Below, one piece after another: positions 49,598 through 58,939 of a stretch of 64,000 bases of DNA. The stretch lies in assembly GCF_001275135.1 (NCBI RefSeq), contig NZ_LFQU01000018.1:1-64000 (forward strand). The letters are read 5' to 3'. Made by a program: the position numbers and the translations under genes. The notes under the pieces were generated by a model, which saw nothing but the letters and a program-made list of their open reading frames with translations, was not told where the DNA came from and ran no database searches. This DNA comes from Xylanibacter rarus. Its GTDB lineage: Bacteria > Bacteroidota > Bacteroidia > Bacteroidales > Bacteroidaceae. Positions within the stretch are counted from its first letter, which is position 1. Each line of letters starts with the position of its first letter.

Positions 49598-49960
49598 ATG
49601 TCTGACGAGTTGTTGAGGGCTAAGCCCGAAAAATATCAGGTAAACAGGGGTATCGGGAAGCCCGTGGAGTTCAAGGGGCTGAAAAGCCAGTACCTCTTTA
49701 TCTTTTGCGGCGGCTTGCTCGCCGTCTTCGTGGTGTTCATCGTCCTGTTCATGGCGGGCGTGAACCAGTGGCTATGTATCGGTTTCATCGTGTCGGCTTC
49801 GCTGCTGCTCGTGTGGCAGACGTTCCGGCTCAACGCCAAGTACGGCACGCACGGGCTGATGAAAGCCGCCGCACGCAAACGGCATCCACACTTCATTATC
49901 AGCCGAAAGGCGATACCCCGATTATTCACCTACAAAAAAAGAAAGGAAGAAAGACCATGA
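49598..49960 (+). CDS. traF: TraF (DUF4133), VirB3-like
   Basis: This 120-residue inner-membrane protein starts with YQVNRGIGKPVEFKGLKSQY, the DUF4133 signature, then two hydrophobic helices (about 28-48, 53-70) and a basic C-terminus. It corresponds to VirB3 and works with the TraG ATPase. Its stop overlaps the traG start (ATGA). Confidence 0.85.
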   Translation: MSDELLRAKPEKYQVNRGIGKPVEFKGLKSQYLFIFCGGLLAVFVVFIVLFMAGVNQWLCIGFIVSASLLLVWQTFRLNAKYGTHGLMKAAARKRHPHFIISRKAIPRLFTYKKRKEERP

Positions 49961-52470
49961 GAAATATGTTAAAGGCTACCACGCTGGAAAGGAAATTCCC
50001 CCTTTTGGCGGTGGAGAACGGCTGCATCATTTCAAAGGATGCGGACATAACGGTGGCTTTCAGGGTGGAACTGCCCGAACTGTTCACCGTCACCAGTGCC
50101 GAGTACGAAGCCATACATTCGGCATGGTACAAGGCAATCAAGGTGCTGCCCGACTACTCCATAGTACACAAGCAGGACTTCTTCATCAAGGAGAACTACC
50201 AGCCCGACACGGAAAGGGACGAGCTTAGTTTTTTAAGCCGCTCCTTTGAACGGCACTTCAATGAACGCCCGTTCCTGAACCATTACTGCTACCTGTTCCT
50301 GACAAAGACGACAAGGGAGAGAAGCCGCCGACAGAGCGACTTCTCCACCCTATGCCGGGGCAGGATTGTACCGCAGGAGATAGCCGACAAGGAAGCGGCG
50401 GCAAAGTTCATCGAAGCGGTCGGGCAGTTTGAAAGGATTATGAACGACAGCGGGTTTGTCACCCTTACCCGGCTGGCGGCATCGGAAATCACCGGGCAGG
50501 ACGGAAAGGCGGGCATCATCGAGAAATACTTCTCGCTATCGCAGACAGATACCACCTGCCTGAAAGACATCGGGCTGTACCCGGAAGAAATGCGTGTCGG
50601 GGACGACATACTGTGCCTGCACACGCTTTCGGACGTGGAAGATTTGCCCGGAAAGGTCGGGACGGACACACGGTTTGAGAAGCTGTCCACTGACCGGAGC
50701 GACTGCCGACTGTCATTCGCCGCCCCGGTGGGCGTGCTGTTGTCGTGCAACCACGTCTATAACCAGTTCATCTTCATAGACGACCACGCCGAAAACCTGA
50801 AGAACTTCGAGCAGACCGCCCGGAACATGCAATCGCTCTCCCGTTATTCCCGTGCCAACCAAGTGAACAAGGAATGGATAGACGAGTACCTGAACGAAGC
50901 GCACAGCAAGGGGCTTGTATCGGTGCGCTGCCACTGCAACGTCATGGCATGGAGTGACGACCGGGAAGAACTCAAACGCATACGCAACGATGTGGGAAGC
51001 CAGCTTGCGCTAATGGAGTGCAAGCCACGCCACAACACGGTCGATACGCCCACGCTCTTTTGGGCGGGCATACCCGGAAACGAAGCGGACTTCCCCGCAG
51101 AGGAAAGTTTCTACACGTTCTTGGGGCAGGCTCTCTGCCTGTTCGTGGAAGAAACGAACTACAAGAGTTCGCTTTCGCCGTTCGGCATCAAAATGGTGGA
51201 CAGGGTGAGCGGTCGCCCGCTGCATATCGACATATCGGATTTGCCCATGAAGAAAGGCATCACGACCAACCGCAACAAGTTCATACTTGGGCCGAGCGGG
51301 TCGGGTAAGTCTTTCTTTACCAACCACATGGTGCGTCAGTATTACGAGCAGGGGGCGCACGTGCTGCTGGTAGATACGGGTAACAGTTACTTGGGGCTGT
51401 CCCAGCTTATCCACAACCGCACGCACGGCGAGGACGGGATTTATTTCACCTACACCAACGAGAACCCGATAGCGTTCAACCCGTTCTATGTCGAGGACGG
51501 GGTATTCGACATAGAGAAGAAAGAGAGCATCAAGACCCTTATACTCACCCTGTGGAAGCGGGATGATGAAGCCCCGAAGCGGTCGGAAGAAGTGGCGTTG
51601 TCAAACGCCGTGAGTGCCTATATCGAACTGACAGGCAAAGACCGTTCGGTAACGCCCTGCTTCAACACGTTCTACGAGTTTGTCCGGGATGATTACCGCC
51701 GACAGCTTGAACAGAAGAACGTCAGGGAAAAGGATTTTGACATAAACAATTTCCTGAACGTGCTTGAACCGTACTATCGTGGCGGTGAGTACGACTACCT
51801 GCTGAACTCCGACAAGGAACTGGATTTGTTGCACAAACGCTTCATTGTCTTTGAGTTGGACAACATCAAAGACCACAAGATTTTATTCCCGGTAACGACT
51901 ATCATCATCATGGAAGCCTTTATAAACAAGATGCGCAAGTTAAAGGGAATAAGGAAGTTAATACTAATCGAGGAAGCGTGGAAAGCGATTGCATCGGCGA
52001 ACATGGCGGACTATATCCGCTACCTCTACAAAACCGTCCGAAAATATTTCGGGGAAGCGATTGTAGTCACGCAAGAGATTGAGGATATTATTTCTTCCCC
52101 TATCGTGAAAGAGAGTATCATCAATAACTCGGACTGCAAAATCCTGTTAGACCAAAGAAAATATCTCAACAAGTTTGACAGCATACAGAACCTCTTGGGA
52201 CTGACCGACAAGGAGCGTTCGCAGATATTGTCTATCAACATGGCGAACCACCCCGGACGGAAGTACAAGGAAGTTTTCTTCTCGCTGGGCGGCACGCAGT
52301 CGGCGGTGTACGCCACAGAAGTTTCATTGGAAGAATATTACACCTTCACGACAGAGGAAAGCGAGAAAATGGAACTGTTCGCACTTGCCGACAAGCTGGG
52401 CGGCAACCTTGAACTGGCTATCAAGAGGCTTGCAGAAAGCAAACGTAATCCCCAATCATCAACAACTTAA
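49957..52470 (+). CDS. traG: TraG conjugation ATPase (VirB4-like)
   Basis: This 837-residue ATPase powers the type IV secretion channel. The N-terminal half is the VirB4/CagE domain; Walker A FILGPSGSGKSFFTNHMVRQY (about 445), LLVDTGNSYLG, and Walker B LILIEEAWKAIAS (about 668) follow, with TQEIEDIISSPIVKESIINNSD in the ATPase core. The frame is open from 49705, but the ATG at 49957 overlapping the traF stop is the family start (MRNMLKATTLERKFPLL). Confidence 0.9.
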   Translation: MRNMLKATTLERKFPLLAVENGCIISKDADITVAFRVELPELFTVTSAEYEAIHSAWYKAIKVLPDYSIVHKQDFFIKENYQPDTERDELSFLSRSFERHFNERPFLNHYCYLFLTKTTRERSRRQSDFSTLCRGRIVPQEIADKEAAAKFIEAVGQFERIMNDSGFVTLTRLAASEITGQDGKAGIIEKYFSLSQTDTTCLKDIGLYPEEMRVGDDILCLHTLSDVEDLPGKVGTDTRFEKLSTDRSDCRLSFAAPVGVLLSCNHVYNQFIFIDDHAENLKNFEQTARNMQSLSRYSRANQVNKEWIDEYLNEAHSKGLVSVRCHCNVMAWSDDREELKRIRNDVGSQLALMECKPRHNTVDTPTLFWAGIPGNEADFPAEESFYTFLGQALCLFVEETNYKSSLSPFGIKMVDRVSGRPLHIDISDLPMKKGITTNRNKFILGPSGSGKSFFTNHMVRQYYEQGAHVLLVDTGNSYLGLSQLIHNRTHGEDGIYFTYTNENPIAFNPFYVEDGVFDIEKKESIKTLILTLWKRDDEAPKRSEEVALSNAVSAYIELTGKDRSVTPCFNTFYEFVRDDYRRQLEQKNVREKDFDINNFLNVLEPYYRGGEYDYLLNSDKELDLLHKRFIVFELDNIKDHKILFPVTTIIIMEAFINKMRKLKGIRKLILIEEAWKAIASANMADYIRYLYKTVRKYFGEAIVVTQEIEDIISSPIVKESIINNSDCKILLDQRKYLNKFDSIQNLLGLTDKERSQILSINMANHPGRKYKEVFFSLGGTQSAVYATEVSLEEYYTFTTEESEKMELFALADKLGGNLELAIKRLAESKRNPQSSTT

Positions 52471-52481
52471 AAATCAGGAAC

Positions 52482-53108
52482 ATGAAAAGAACAATTCTCC
52501 TTATGGCGGTATGCCTTTGCTTCATCGGCAACGCATCCGCACAGTGGGTGGTGTCAGACCCCGGCAATTTGGCACAGGGCATCATCAACACCACCAAGCA
52601 GATAGTGCAGACTTCCACCACAGCCAAAAACACGCTGGACGGCTTCATGGAAGCGCAGAAGATTTTCCAGCAGGGAAAAGTCTATTACGATGCGCTCAAA
52701 GCGGTACACGATGTTGTCAAGGGCGGCATCAAGGTGAAGAAGTCCATTGAACTGGTGGCGGAAATATCCGAAATCTACGTGCGAAACTACCAGAACATGC
52801 TGGCTGACCCGAACTACACGCCGGATGAACTCACCGCCATTTCAGCCGGGTATGCCAAGCTGCTCTCCGAAAGTGCGGACGTGTTGCAGGACTTGAAGAA
52901 TGTAGTGAACGTGACGGGTATGTCGCTGACGGATGCCGAAAGGCTGGCGGTAATCAACAACGCCTACAAAAGCCTGCTCAACTACCGCAACCTCGTGAAC
53001 TACTACACCCGAAAGAACATATCCGTGTCCTACCTGCGGGCAAAGAAGAAGAACGACACAGACCGGGTGCTGGCTCTTTACGGCTCGGCGGATGAACGCT
53101 ACTGGTAA
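52482..53108 (+). CDS. traI: TraI (DUF4141), VirB5-like periplasmic protein
   Basis: This 208-residue protein has a cleaved signal (1-20, ending ASA) and a helical body with SDPGNLAQGIINTTKQIVQTS, the DUF4141 pattern. It is probably a minor pilus or channel component in the periplasm. In Bacteroides naming it is TraI; it is not the F-plasmid relaxase of the same name. Confidence 0.85.
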   Translation: MKRTILLMAVCLCFIGNASAQWVVSDPGNLAQGIINTTKQIVQTSTTAKNTLDGFMEAQKIFQQGKVYYDALKAVHDVVKGGIKVKKSIELVAEISEIYVRNYQNMLADPNYTPDELTAISAGYAKLLSESADVLQDLKNVVNVTGMSLTDAERLAVINNAYKSLLNYRNLVNYYTRKNISVSYLRAKKKNDTDRVLALYGSADERYW

Positions 53109-53121
53109 CATATAAATCGGT

Positions 53122-54123
53122 ATGCCTATGTTATTAGCAGCGGTGGATTTTGACAACCTGCACCAAGTGTTGCGGGTGCTGTACGATGAAATGATGCCCT
53201 TGTGCAGCAACATGACGGGGGTAGCCAAAGGGATAGCCGGGCTGGGAGCTTTGTTCTATGTAGCCGCCAAAGTGTGGCAGTCGCTCGCACGTGCCGAACC
53301 CATAGACGTGTACCCGCTCCTGCGTCCCTTTGCGCTGGGGCTGTGCATCATGTTCTTTCCCACGTTCGTGCTGGGGACTATCAACACGGTGCTGTCGCCA
53401 GTGGTGAAAGGGTGCAACCAGCTTATGGAAACGCAGACTTTCGACATGAACGAGTACCGGGCGCAGAAAGACCGACTGGAATATGAAGCCCTGATGCGAA
53501 GCCCCGAAACGGCTTACCTCGCATCGGACGAGGAATTTGACCGACAACTGGAAGAACTGGGCTGGTCGCCCTCCGACATGGTGACCATGACGGGCATGTA
53601 CATGGACAGGACGGCTTATAATATAAAGAAGTCCGTCCGGGACTGGTTCAGGGAGTTATTGGAAATGCTCTTTCAGGCGGCGGGGCTGATTATAGACACG
53701 CTGCGCACGTTCTTCCTAATCGTGTTAAGCATACTGGGTCCGCTGGCGTTTGCGATTTCCGTCTATGACGGTTTCCAAAGCACACTGACCCGGTGGATTT
53801 CACGCTATATCTCCATTTACCTGTGGCTGCCCGTGTCGGACTTGTTCAGCAGCGTGCTGGCACGCATACAAACCCTGATGCTCCAAAAAGACATCGAGCA
53901 GCTTTCAGACCCGGATTTCATCCCGGACGGGAGCAGCACCGTGTATATAATCTTTATGATTATCGGCATCGTGGGCTACTTCACCATTCCAACGGTGGCA
54001 AGCTGGATAGTGTCGGCTGGCGGTACGTCTGCCTATAACCGCAACGTGGCACGGGCTGGTTCAATCGCCGGGGCTGCGGTCGGTGCGGCAAGCGGGAAAG
54101 TAACCGGGAAACTACTCAAATAA
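53122..54123 (+). CDS. traJ: TraJ, VirB6-like inner-membrane channel protein
   Basis: This 333-residue polytopic membrane protein begins DFDNLHQVLRVLYDEMMPLC and has about six helices, including LRPFALGLCIMFFPTFVLGTI and FLIVLSILGPLAFAISVYDGF, the family core, and a last IIGIVGYFTIPTVASWIVSAGG. It forms part of the inner-membrane translocation platform. The start at 53122 or six bases later are equally possible. Confidence 0.87.
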   Translation: MPMLLAAVDFDNLHQVLRVLYDEMMPLCSNMTGVAKGIAGLGALFYVAAKVWQSLARAEPIDVYPLLRPFALGLCIMFFPTFVLGTINTVLSPVVKGCNQLMETQTFDMNEYRAQKDRLEYEALMRSPETAYLASDEEFDRQLEELGWSPSDMVTMTGMYMDRTAYNIKKSVRDWFRELLEMLFQAAGLIIDTLRTFFLIVLSILGPLAFAISVYDGFQSTLTRWISRYISIYLWLPVSDLFSSVLARIQTLMLQKDIEQLSDPDFIPDGSSTVYIIFMIIGIVGYFTIPTVASWIVSAGGTSAYNRNVARAGSIAGAAVGAASGKVTGKLLK

Positions 54124-54143
54124 CCAACATCAATATTTAGTAT

Positions 54144-54767
54144 ATGGAATTTAAGTCATTAACGAACATCGAAACGAGTTTCCGGCAAATCCGGCTCTTT
54201 GCGCTGGTATTCATCTGCCTGTGCGCACTGGTGACGGGCTTTGCCGTGTGGAACTCGTACAGCTTCGCCGAGAAGCAGCGGCAGAAGATATACGTCCTTG
54301 ACAACGGCAAAAGCCTGATGCTGGCACTCTCGCAGGACATGGCACAGAACAGACCCGTGGAAGCGAAGTCGCATGTGCGGCGTTTCCACGAACTTTTCTT
54401 CACCTTATCACCCGAAAAGGGGGCTATCGAAAGCAACATCAAACGCTCGTTGTTTCTCGCCGACAAGACCGCTTTCAACTATTACAAGGACTTGGCGGAA
54501 AAGGGCTACTACAACCGGGTGATTTCCGGAAACGTCACGCAGACGGTGGAGATTGACAGCGTGAAGTGCGACTTCGACCAGTACCCCTACAAGGTGAACA
54601 CGTATGCCCGCCAGTTGATTGTCCGGGAAAGCAGCCTGACGGTGCGAAGCCTTGTCACCTCGTGCCGGTTGCTTAACGCCACACGGAGCGACAACAACCC
54701 GCACGGCTTCATCATCGAAGCGTTCACCATTACCGAGAACAAGGATTTGCAGACCATTAAAAGATAG
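54144..54767 (+). CDS. traK: TraK, VirB8-like protein
   Basis: This 207-residue protein has a short cytoplasmic N-terminus (FKSLTNIETSFRQIRLF), one membrane helix (about 19-38) and a periplasmic domain (HVRRFHELFFTLSPEKGAIESNI and later KCDFDQYPYKVNTYARQLIVRE). It corresponds to VirB8, an assembly factor of the channel. Confidence 0.88.
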   Translation: MEFKSLTNIETSFRQIRLFALVFICLCALVTGFAVWNSYSFAEKQRQKIYVLDNGKSLMLALSQDMAQNRPVEAKSHVRRFHELFFTLSPEKGAIESNIKRSLFLADKTAFNYYKDLAEKGYYNRVISGNVTQTVEIDSVKCDFDQYPYKVNTYARQLIVRESSLTVRSLVTSCRLLNATRSDNNPHGFIIEAFTITENKDLQTIKR

Positions 54768-54771
54768 CCTT

Positions 54772-55068
54772 ATGGAGAGAAAACGAAACCACATCGAAAA
54801 GGTGCGGGACTGGGCGGACGACCGCCTGCGCCGGATGTGCGGACGGATTACGCCGGGCAAAAGGCTGGCGGTTATCCTCCTGATGTTCTTCTTTTTCGGC
54901 GGCTTGTCTATCTACATCACCGTTTCATCAATCTACAATATCGGGAAACGGGACGGGCAAAGGCTGCAAATAGAACACATCAGACAACTGCCGTTGCACG
55001 GCAATGACACAACCCAAAGTATCAACCCGTTAAACAGACCGCAATATGGAAGAAGTACAGAAGAATGA
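54772..55068 (+). CDS. traL: TraL (DUF3989)
   Basis: This 98-residue protein has a basic N-terminus, one membrane helix (about 33-55, LAVILLMFFFFGGLSIYITV) and a short periplasmic tail. It matches DUF3989/TraL. It begins four bases after traK and overlaps traM by 23 bases, so expression is coupled. The longer open frame upstream is a shadow of traK. Confidence 0.82.
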   Translation: MERKRNHIEKVRDWADDRLRRMCGRITPGKRLAVILLMFFFFGGLSIYITVSSIYNIGKRDGQRLQIEHIRQLPLHGNDTTQSINPLNRPQYGRSTEE

Positions 55069-56377
55069 GAACGGCACGACCGCACAGCAGGCGGACGGGA
55101 AGCCGAAAAAGGAAAATAAGCCCAAACGGGAACTTACCCCGCAGCAGGTGCAGCAGCGCAGGAAAATGATAGTCTTCCCGCTGATGTTCCTTGCCTTTGC
55201 AGGGTGCATGTACCTGATATTCGCACCCTCCGGCAAAGAGGACGTGAATGTGGAAAGCGTGGGCGGCTTCAATGCCGACATACCCCTGCCCGCAGAGGAC
55301 GGGATTATAGCCGACAAGCAAAAGGCTTACGAGCAGGCGGTGACAAGCCGCAAACAGCAGGACAAGATACAATCCTTGCAGGACTTCGGTTTCACGCTGG
55401 ATGATGATACGGAAGAACCACAAGAGGAAATCAACCTGCTGCCGGAAGAAGATCCGAAGCCACAAAGGGGCGGCGGTGCTTCTTCAAGGGCGGCTTACCG
55501 GGACATCAACCGCCAGTTAAGCACGTTCTACGAAACGCCCCCTGTGGACGAGGAAAAAGAGGAATTGAAACGGCAGGTGGCGGAACTGACCGACCGACTG
55601 AAACAGCAGCAGAACGCCACGCCTACGGCTGACGACCAAATGGCACTCTTGGAAAAGTCCTACGAGCTGGCGGCAAAGTACATGAACGGGCAGGACGGAC
55701 AAAGGGGGCAGATTGCCCAAATACCGACAGCCGGGCAGAACGGCGGCGGTATCGGCACTCCGGCTATTCCGGTGCAGGCTATCCGGGAAACGACCGTTTC
55801 GGGATTGCAGCAGCCCATGAGCGATGCCGACTTCATCCGGGCTTACAGCCAGCCACGAAACTACGGCTTCAACACGGCGGTAGGCACGGGGTACGCTATG
55901 GGAAAGAACACGGTAGCCGCCTGCATACACCAAGACCAAACGCTGGTGGACGGGCAGGCGGTGAAACTGCGGCTGCTCGAACCCATGCAGGCGGGAAATA
56001 TCGTTGTGCCGAAGAATACCCTTGTGGCGGGGACGGCAAAGGTGCAGGGCGAACGGCTCGACATACTGGTGTCCTCGATTGAGTACGCTGGCAACATCAT
56101 CCCGGTGGAACTCGCCGTGTTCGACACGGACGGGCAAAAGGGGCTTTCCGTCCCGTCCTCTATGGAGCAGGAAGCGTTCAACGAAGCTATGGCGAATATC
56201 GGAAGCGGGCTGGGTACAAGCATTTCCTTTGCCCAAAGTGCCGGGCAGCAGGTGGCTATGGACGTGACAAGGGGATTGCTGCAAGGAACGTCCGGCTACC
56301 TCGCCAAGAAGTTCCGAACCGTGAAAGTGAAGCTGAAAGCAGGCTATAAAGTCATGCTGTATGCCAAACAACAATAA
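55046..56377 (+). CDS. traM: TraM, VirB10-like protein
   Basis: This 443-residue protein has a basic, Pro/Lys-rich cytoplasmic N-terminus, one membrane helix (about 40-58), a coiled-coil periplasmic linker and a C-terminal beta-barrel-like domain (VKLRLLEPMQAGNIVVPKNTLVAGTAKVQGERLDILVSSIEYAG). It is the VirB10 counterpart that links the inner and outer membranes. Confidence 0.88.
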   Translation: MEEVQKNENGTTAQQADGKPKKENKPKRELTPQQVQQRRKMIVFPLMFLAFAGCMYLIFAPSGKEDVNVESVGGFNADIPLPAEDGIIADKQKAYEQAVTSRKQQDKIQSLQDFGFTLDDDTEEPQEEINLLPEEDPKPQRGGGASSRAAYRDINRQLSTFYETPPVDEEKEELKRQVAELTDRLKQQQNATPTADDQMALLEKSYELAAKYMNGQDGQRGQIAQIPTAGQNGGGIGTPAIPVQAIRETTVSGLQQPMSDADFIRAYSQPRNYGFNTAVGTGYAMGKNTVAACIHQDQTLVDGQAVKLRLLEPMQAGNIVVPKNTLVAGTAKVQGERLDILVSSIEYAGNIIPVELAVFDTDGQKGLSVPSSMEQEAFNEAMANIGSGLGTSISFAQSAGQQVAMDVTRGLLQGTSGYLAKKFRTVKVKLKAGYKVMLYAKQQ

Positions 56378-56410
56378 CCATTTTATCAACCGTTAAAATT
56401 TCAATTAGCA

Positions 56411-57346
56411 ATGAAACAGATTTTTGGATTGTTCGCCCTCTTGCTGGGCGTGTGTGCGGCAAACGCACAAACCGCTGACACCGTGAAGTATGCGGCTGGC
56501 AACGACTTGTACCGGGGGATTACCCGGAAACTCCCGTACCGCCAAATGGTTACGCCCTACGGCGTGGAAGTGACCTTTGCCAAGACGGTGCATATCATCT
56601 TCCCCGCCGCCGTCCGCTATGTCGATTTGGGAAGCAACCACATCATAGCGGGCAAGGCGGACGGTGCGGAGAACGTAATCAGGGTGAAAGCCACGACAGA
56701 GGGCTTTCCGGGAGAAACGAACTTCTCCGTTATCTGCGAGGACGGCAGTTTCTTTTCGTTCAACGCCAAGTACGCCCGTGAACCGGAAATGCTCAACATC
56801 GAAATGAAGGACTTCTTGGAGAATGAAGATACGTCCGACTTCTCGCATACCCGGATGAACATCCATTTCCGGGAACTGGGGAATGAAAGCCCGCTGCTGG
56901 TGAAGCTGATAATGCAGAGCATCTACAAGAACAATGACCGGAAAGTGCGCCACTTGGGTAGCAAGCGTTTCGGCATACAGTTCTTAATCAAGGGGATTTA
57001 CACCTATAACGGGATGCTCTACGTGCACACGCAGACAAAGAACAGTTCCAACGTGCCTTTCGACACGGACTTCATCAGGTTTAAGATAACCGATAAGAAA
57101 GTGCCCAAACGCACGGCTATTCAGGAAACGGTACTGGATGCGGTACGCAGCTACAACGAGGTGATAGAGATTGCCGGGAAATCGACCGTGCGCACGGTGT
57201 ACGCCCTGCCGAAGTTCACCATTCCTGACGACAAGCTGCTGGTCGTGGAACTCTACGAGAAGAACGGCGGGCGGCATCAGACCATACGGGTGGAAAACGC
57301 CGACATCGTGAACGCAGAAGTGATTGACGAACTCAAAATCAAATAG
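56411..57346 (+). CDS. traN: TraN (DUF4138), VirB9-like protein
   Basis: This 311-residue periplasmic protein has a signal peptide (1-20, ending NAQT) and the DUF4138 core: VTFAKTVHIIFPAAVRYVDLGS and RVKATTEGFPGETNFSVICEDG. It corresponds to VirB9 in the outer-membrane complex. A TTAAAATTTCAATTAGCA leader directly precedes the ATG. Confidence 0.88.
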   Translation: MKQIFGLFALLLGVCAANAQTADTVKYAAGNDLYRGITRKLPYRQMVTPYGVEVTFAKTVHIIFPAAVRYVDLGSNHIIAGKADGAENVIRVKATTEGFPGETNFSVICEDGSFFSFNAKYAREPEMLNIEMKDFLENEDTSDFSHTRMNIHFRELGNESPLLVKLIMQSIYKNNDRKVRHLGSKRFGIQFLIKGIYTYNGMLYVHTQTKNSSNVPFDTDFIRFKITDKKVPKRTAIQETVLDAVRSYNEVIEIAGKSTVRTVYALPKFTIPDDKLLVVELYEKNGGRHQTIRVENADIVNAEVIDELKIK

Positions 57347-57349
57347 GGA

Positions 57350-57931
57350 ATGAAAAGACACATCTTTATAATGATGCTCTTTGCGCTGTGCCTGACCTCG
57401 TTTCAGGCACACGCACAAAGATACCTGCCGGGCATGAAAGGCTTGCAGGTCACGGCGGGCATGACTGACGGGGTGCATTGGAACGCTGGCAGTGATTTCG
57501 CCTACCACATCGGGGCGGCGTACAGCGTTTACACCAAGAACGCCAACCGCTGGGTGATTGGCGGCGAATACCTGCACAAGAAGTATGACTACAAGGATAT
57601 GCAGATACCCGTAGAACAGTTCACCGCAGAGGGCGGCTATTACCTGAAATTCCTATCGGACAGACGAAAGACCTTTTTCCTTTCATTGGGCTTGTCGGCT
57701 CTCGCCGGGTACGAAACAAGCAACCGAAGCGAAAAGCTGCTGCCGGACGGCTCTACCTTGCTGGATAAGGACTGCTTCATTTACGGCGGTGCGCTGACGC
57801 TGGAACTGGAAACCTACCTGACCGACCGGGTGGCTCTGCTGTTGAACGCAAGGGAACGGGCGTTGTTCGGCTCGGACATAGGCAAGTTCCACACGCAGGT
57901 ATCTTTGGGACTGAAATTCATTATCAACTGA
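57350..57931 (+). CDS. traO: TraO conjugation protein
   Basis: This 193-residue protein has a signal peptide (about 1-21, ending AHA) and a beta-rich body like a small outer-membrane barrel (GAAYSVYTKNANRWVIGGEYLHKKYDYKD; KTFFLSLGLSALAGYE; VSLGLKFIIN at the end with terminal hydrophobic pattern). It matches Bacteroides TraO. It follows traN by three bases. Confidence 0.85.
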   Translation: MKRHIFIMMLFALCLTSFQAHAQRYLPGMKGLQVTAGMTDGVHWNAGSDFAYHIGAAYSVYTKNANRWVIGGEYLHKKYDYKDMQIPVEQFTAEGGYYLKFLSDRRKTFFLSLGLSALAGYETSNRSEKLLPDGSTLLDKDCFIYGGALTLELETYLTDRVALLLNARERALFGSDIGKFHTQVSLGLKFIIN

Positions 57932-57944
57932 CCGCTATATAATA

Positions 57945-58403
57945 ATGTATATGAAGAATGTAATGTATAAAATCATCATGGGCTGTTACATCGTGGCCGC
58001 CCTCGTGCTTGTCACCGCCTGTAATGACAACTTGGATATTCAGCAGGCGTACCCGTTCAGCATCGAAACACTGCCAGTACCCAAAAGGCTGAAAGTCGGG
58101 GAAACCGCCGAAATACGCTGCCGACTGGTGCGTGGCGGCTATTACCAGCCGACTACCTATCAGATACGGTATTTCCAGCCGGACGGCAAAGGAAAGCTGG
58201 AAATGGATAACGGCACGGTGTTCCTGCCCAACGACCTTTACCCGCTGGAGAAAGAAACGTTCAGGCTCTACTACACCTCGGCATCGACCGACCAGCAGAC
58301 GATTGACATTTATATCATCGACAGCTTCGGGCAGATGCAGCAACTTACACTATCATTCAATAATGACAACAGCGAAGAAGGAACGGAAACAATAACCCCC
58401 TAA
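57945..58403 (+). CDS. traQ: TraQ (DUF3872) lipoprotein
   Basis: This protein of about 152 residues has a lipoprotein signal (lipobox VTAC, then NDNLD) and a DUF3872 body (FSIETLPVPKRLKVGETAEIRCRLVRGG, QIRYFQPDGKGKLEMDNGT). In CTnDOT-type operons traP lies between traO and traQ; here only 13 bases separate them, so traP is absent. A fragment of a related traQ lies outside the ICE at 21017-21250. Confidence 0.87.
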   Translation: MYMKNVMYKIIMGCYIVAALVLVTACNDNLDIQQAYPFSIETLPVPKRLKVGETAEIRCRLVRGGYYQPTTYQIRYFQPDGKGKLEMDNGTVFLPNDLYPLEKETFRLYYTSASTDQQTIDIYIIDSFGQMQQLTLSFNNDNSEEGTETITP

Positions 58404-58415
58404 TAACAAAACGAC

Positions 58416-58736
58416 ATGGTAAAAATAGAATTGGATATAGAAGGCATCTCGTGGTACATAGAAACCACGTTGGAAACAGATACAGTTCCGGCAGTAGGTG
58501 ACATCATCATTGTGGACAAGGACTGTATTTCCGAACGTGACAGTGCTGAATTATGGAAAACGCCGTCCAATCAGGTTTTCAAATGGGCGGACGAAGAAGA
58601 TGATGCGCCCGTAATGGTATGGTTCGATTGCGAAACGGAAATGCTTGTCACTAAGCGGACATGGAAATATGACATCGAGGAAGAAGAAACCGTGTGCATA
58701 CTTGGTGTAAAATTTATTCACTATGAGGATTTATAG
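58416..58736 (+). CDS. Acidic hypothetical protein at the end of the tra operon
   Basis: This 106-residue protein is acidic and soluble (KWADEEDDAPVMVWFDCETEM; YDIEEEETVCILGVKFIHYEDL). It starts 13 bases after traQ in the same direction and is probably cotranscribed. No family is recognised. Acidic small proteins on ICEs can be DNA mimics or antirestriction factors, but nothing specific shows this here. Confidence 0.6.
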   Translation: MVKIELDIEGISWYIETTLETDTVPAVGDIIIVDKDCISERDSAELWKTPSNQVFKWADEEDDAPVMVWFDCETEMLVTKRTWKYDIEEEETVCILGVKFIHYEDL

Positions 58737-58810
58737 TTGCGACATCCGTTTTTATCATCCTCTTGGGAAACCGGGTATGGAATGATACGCAAAGCGTAAA
58801 TATCGGGCAG

Positions 58811-58840
58811 ACAGCCCGCCGGGAAGCATCGGCGGGCTGT
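58811..58840 (+). terminator. Terminator of the tra operon
   Basis: An 11-bp perfect GC-rich stem ACAGCCCGCCG/CGGCGGGCTGT with an eight-base loop and TTTCC after it, 75 bases past the last gene. Confidence 0.6.
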
Positions 58841-58939
58841 TTCCATGATAGGGAAAACGAAAGGCTTCTTTGTTACTTTCTTCACCCGCTGGCAGGCTCA
58901 CGGAAGAAAGTAACGGCGGCAAGCAGCCGCCGTCCTCTA

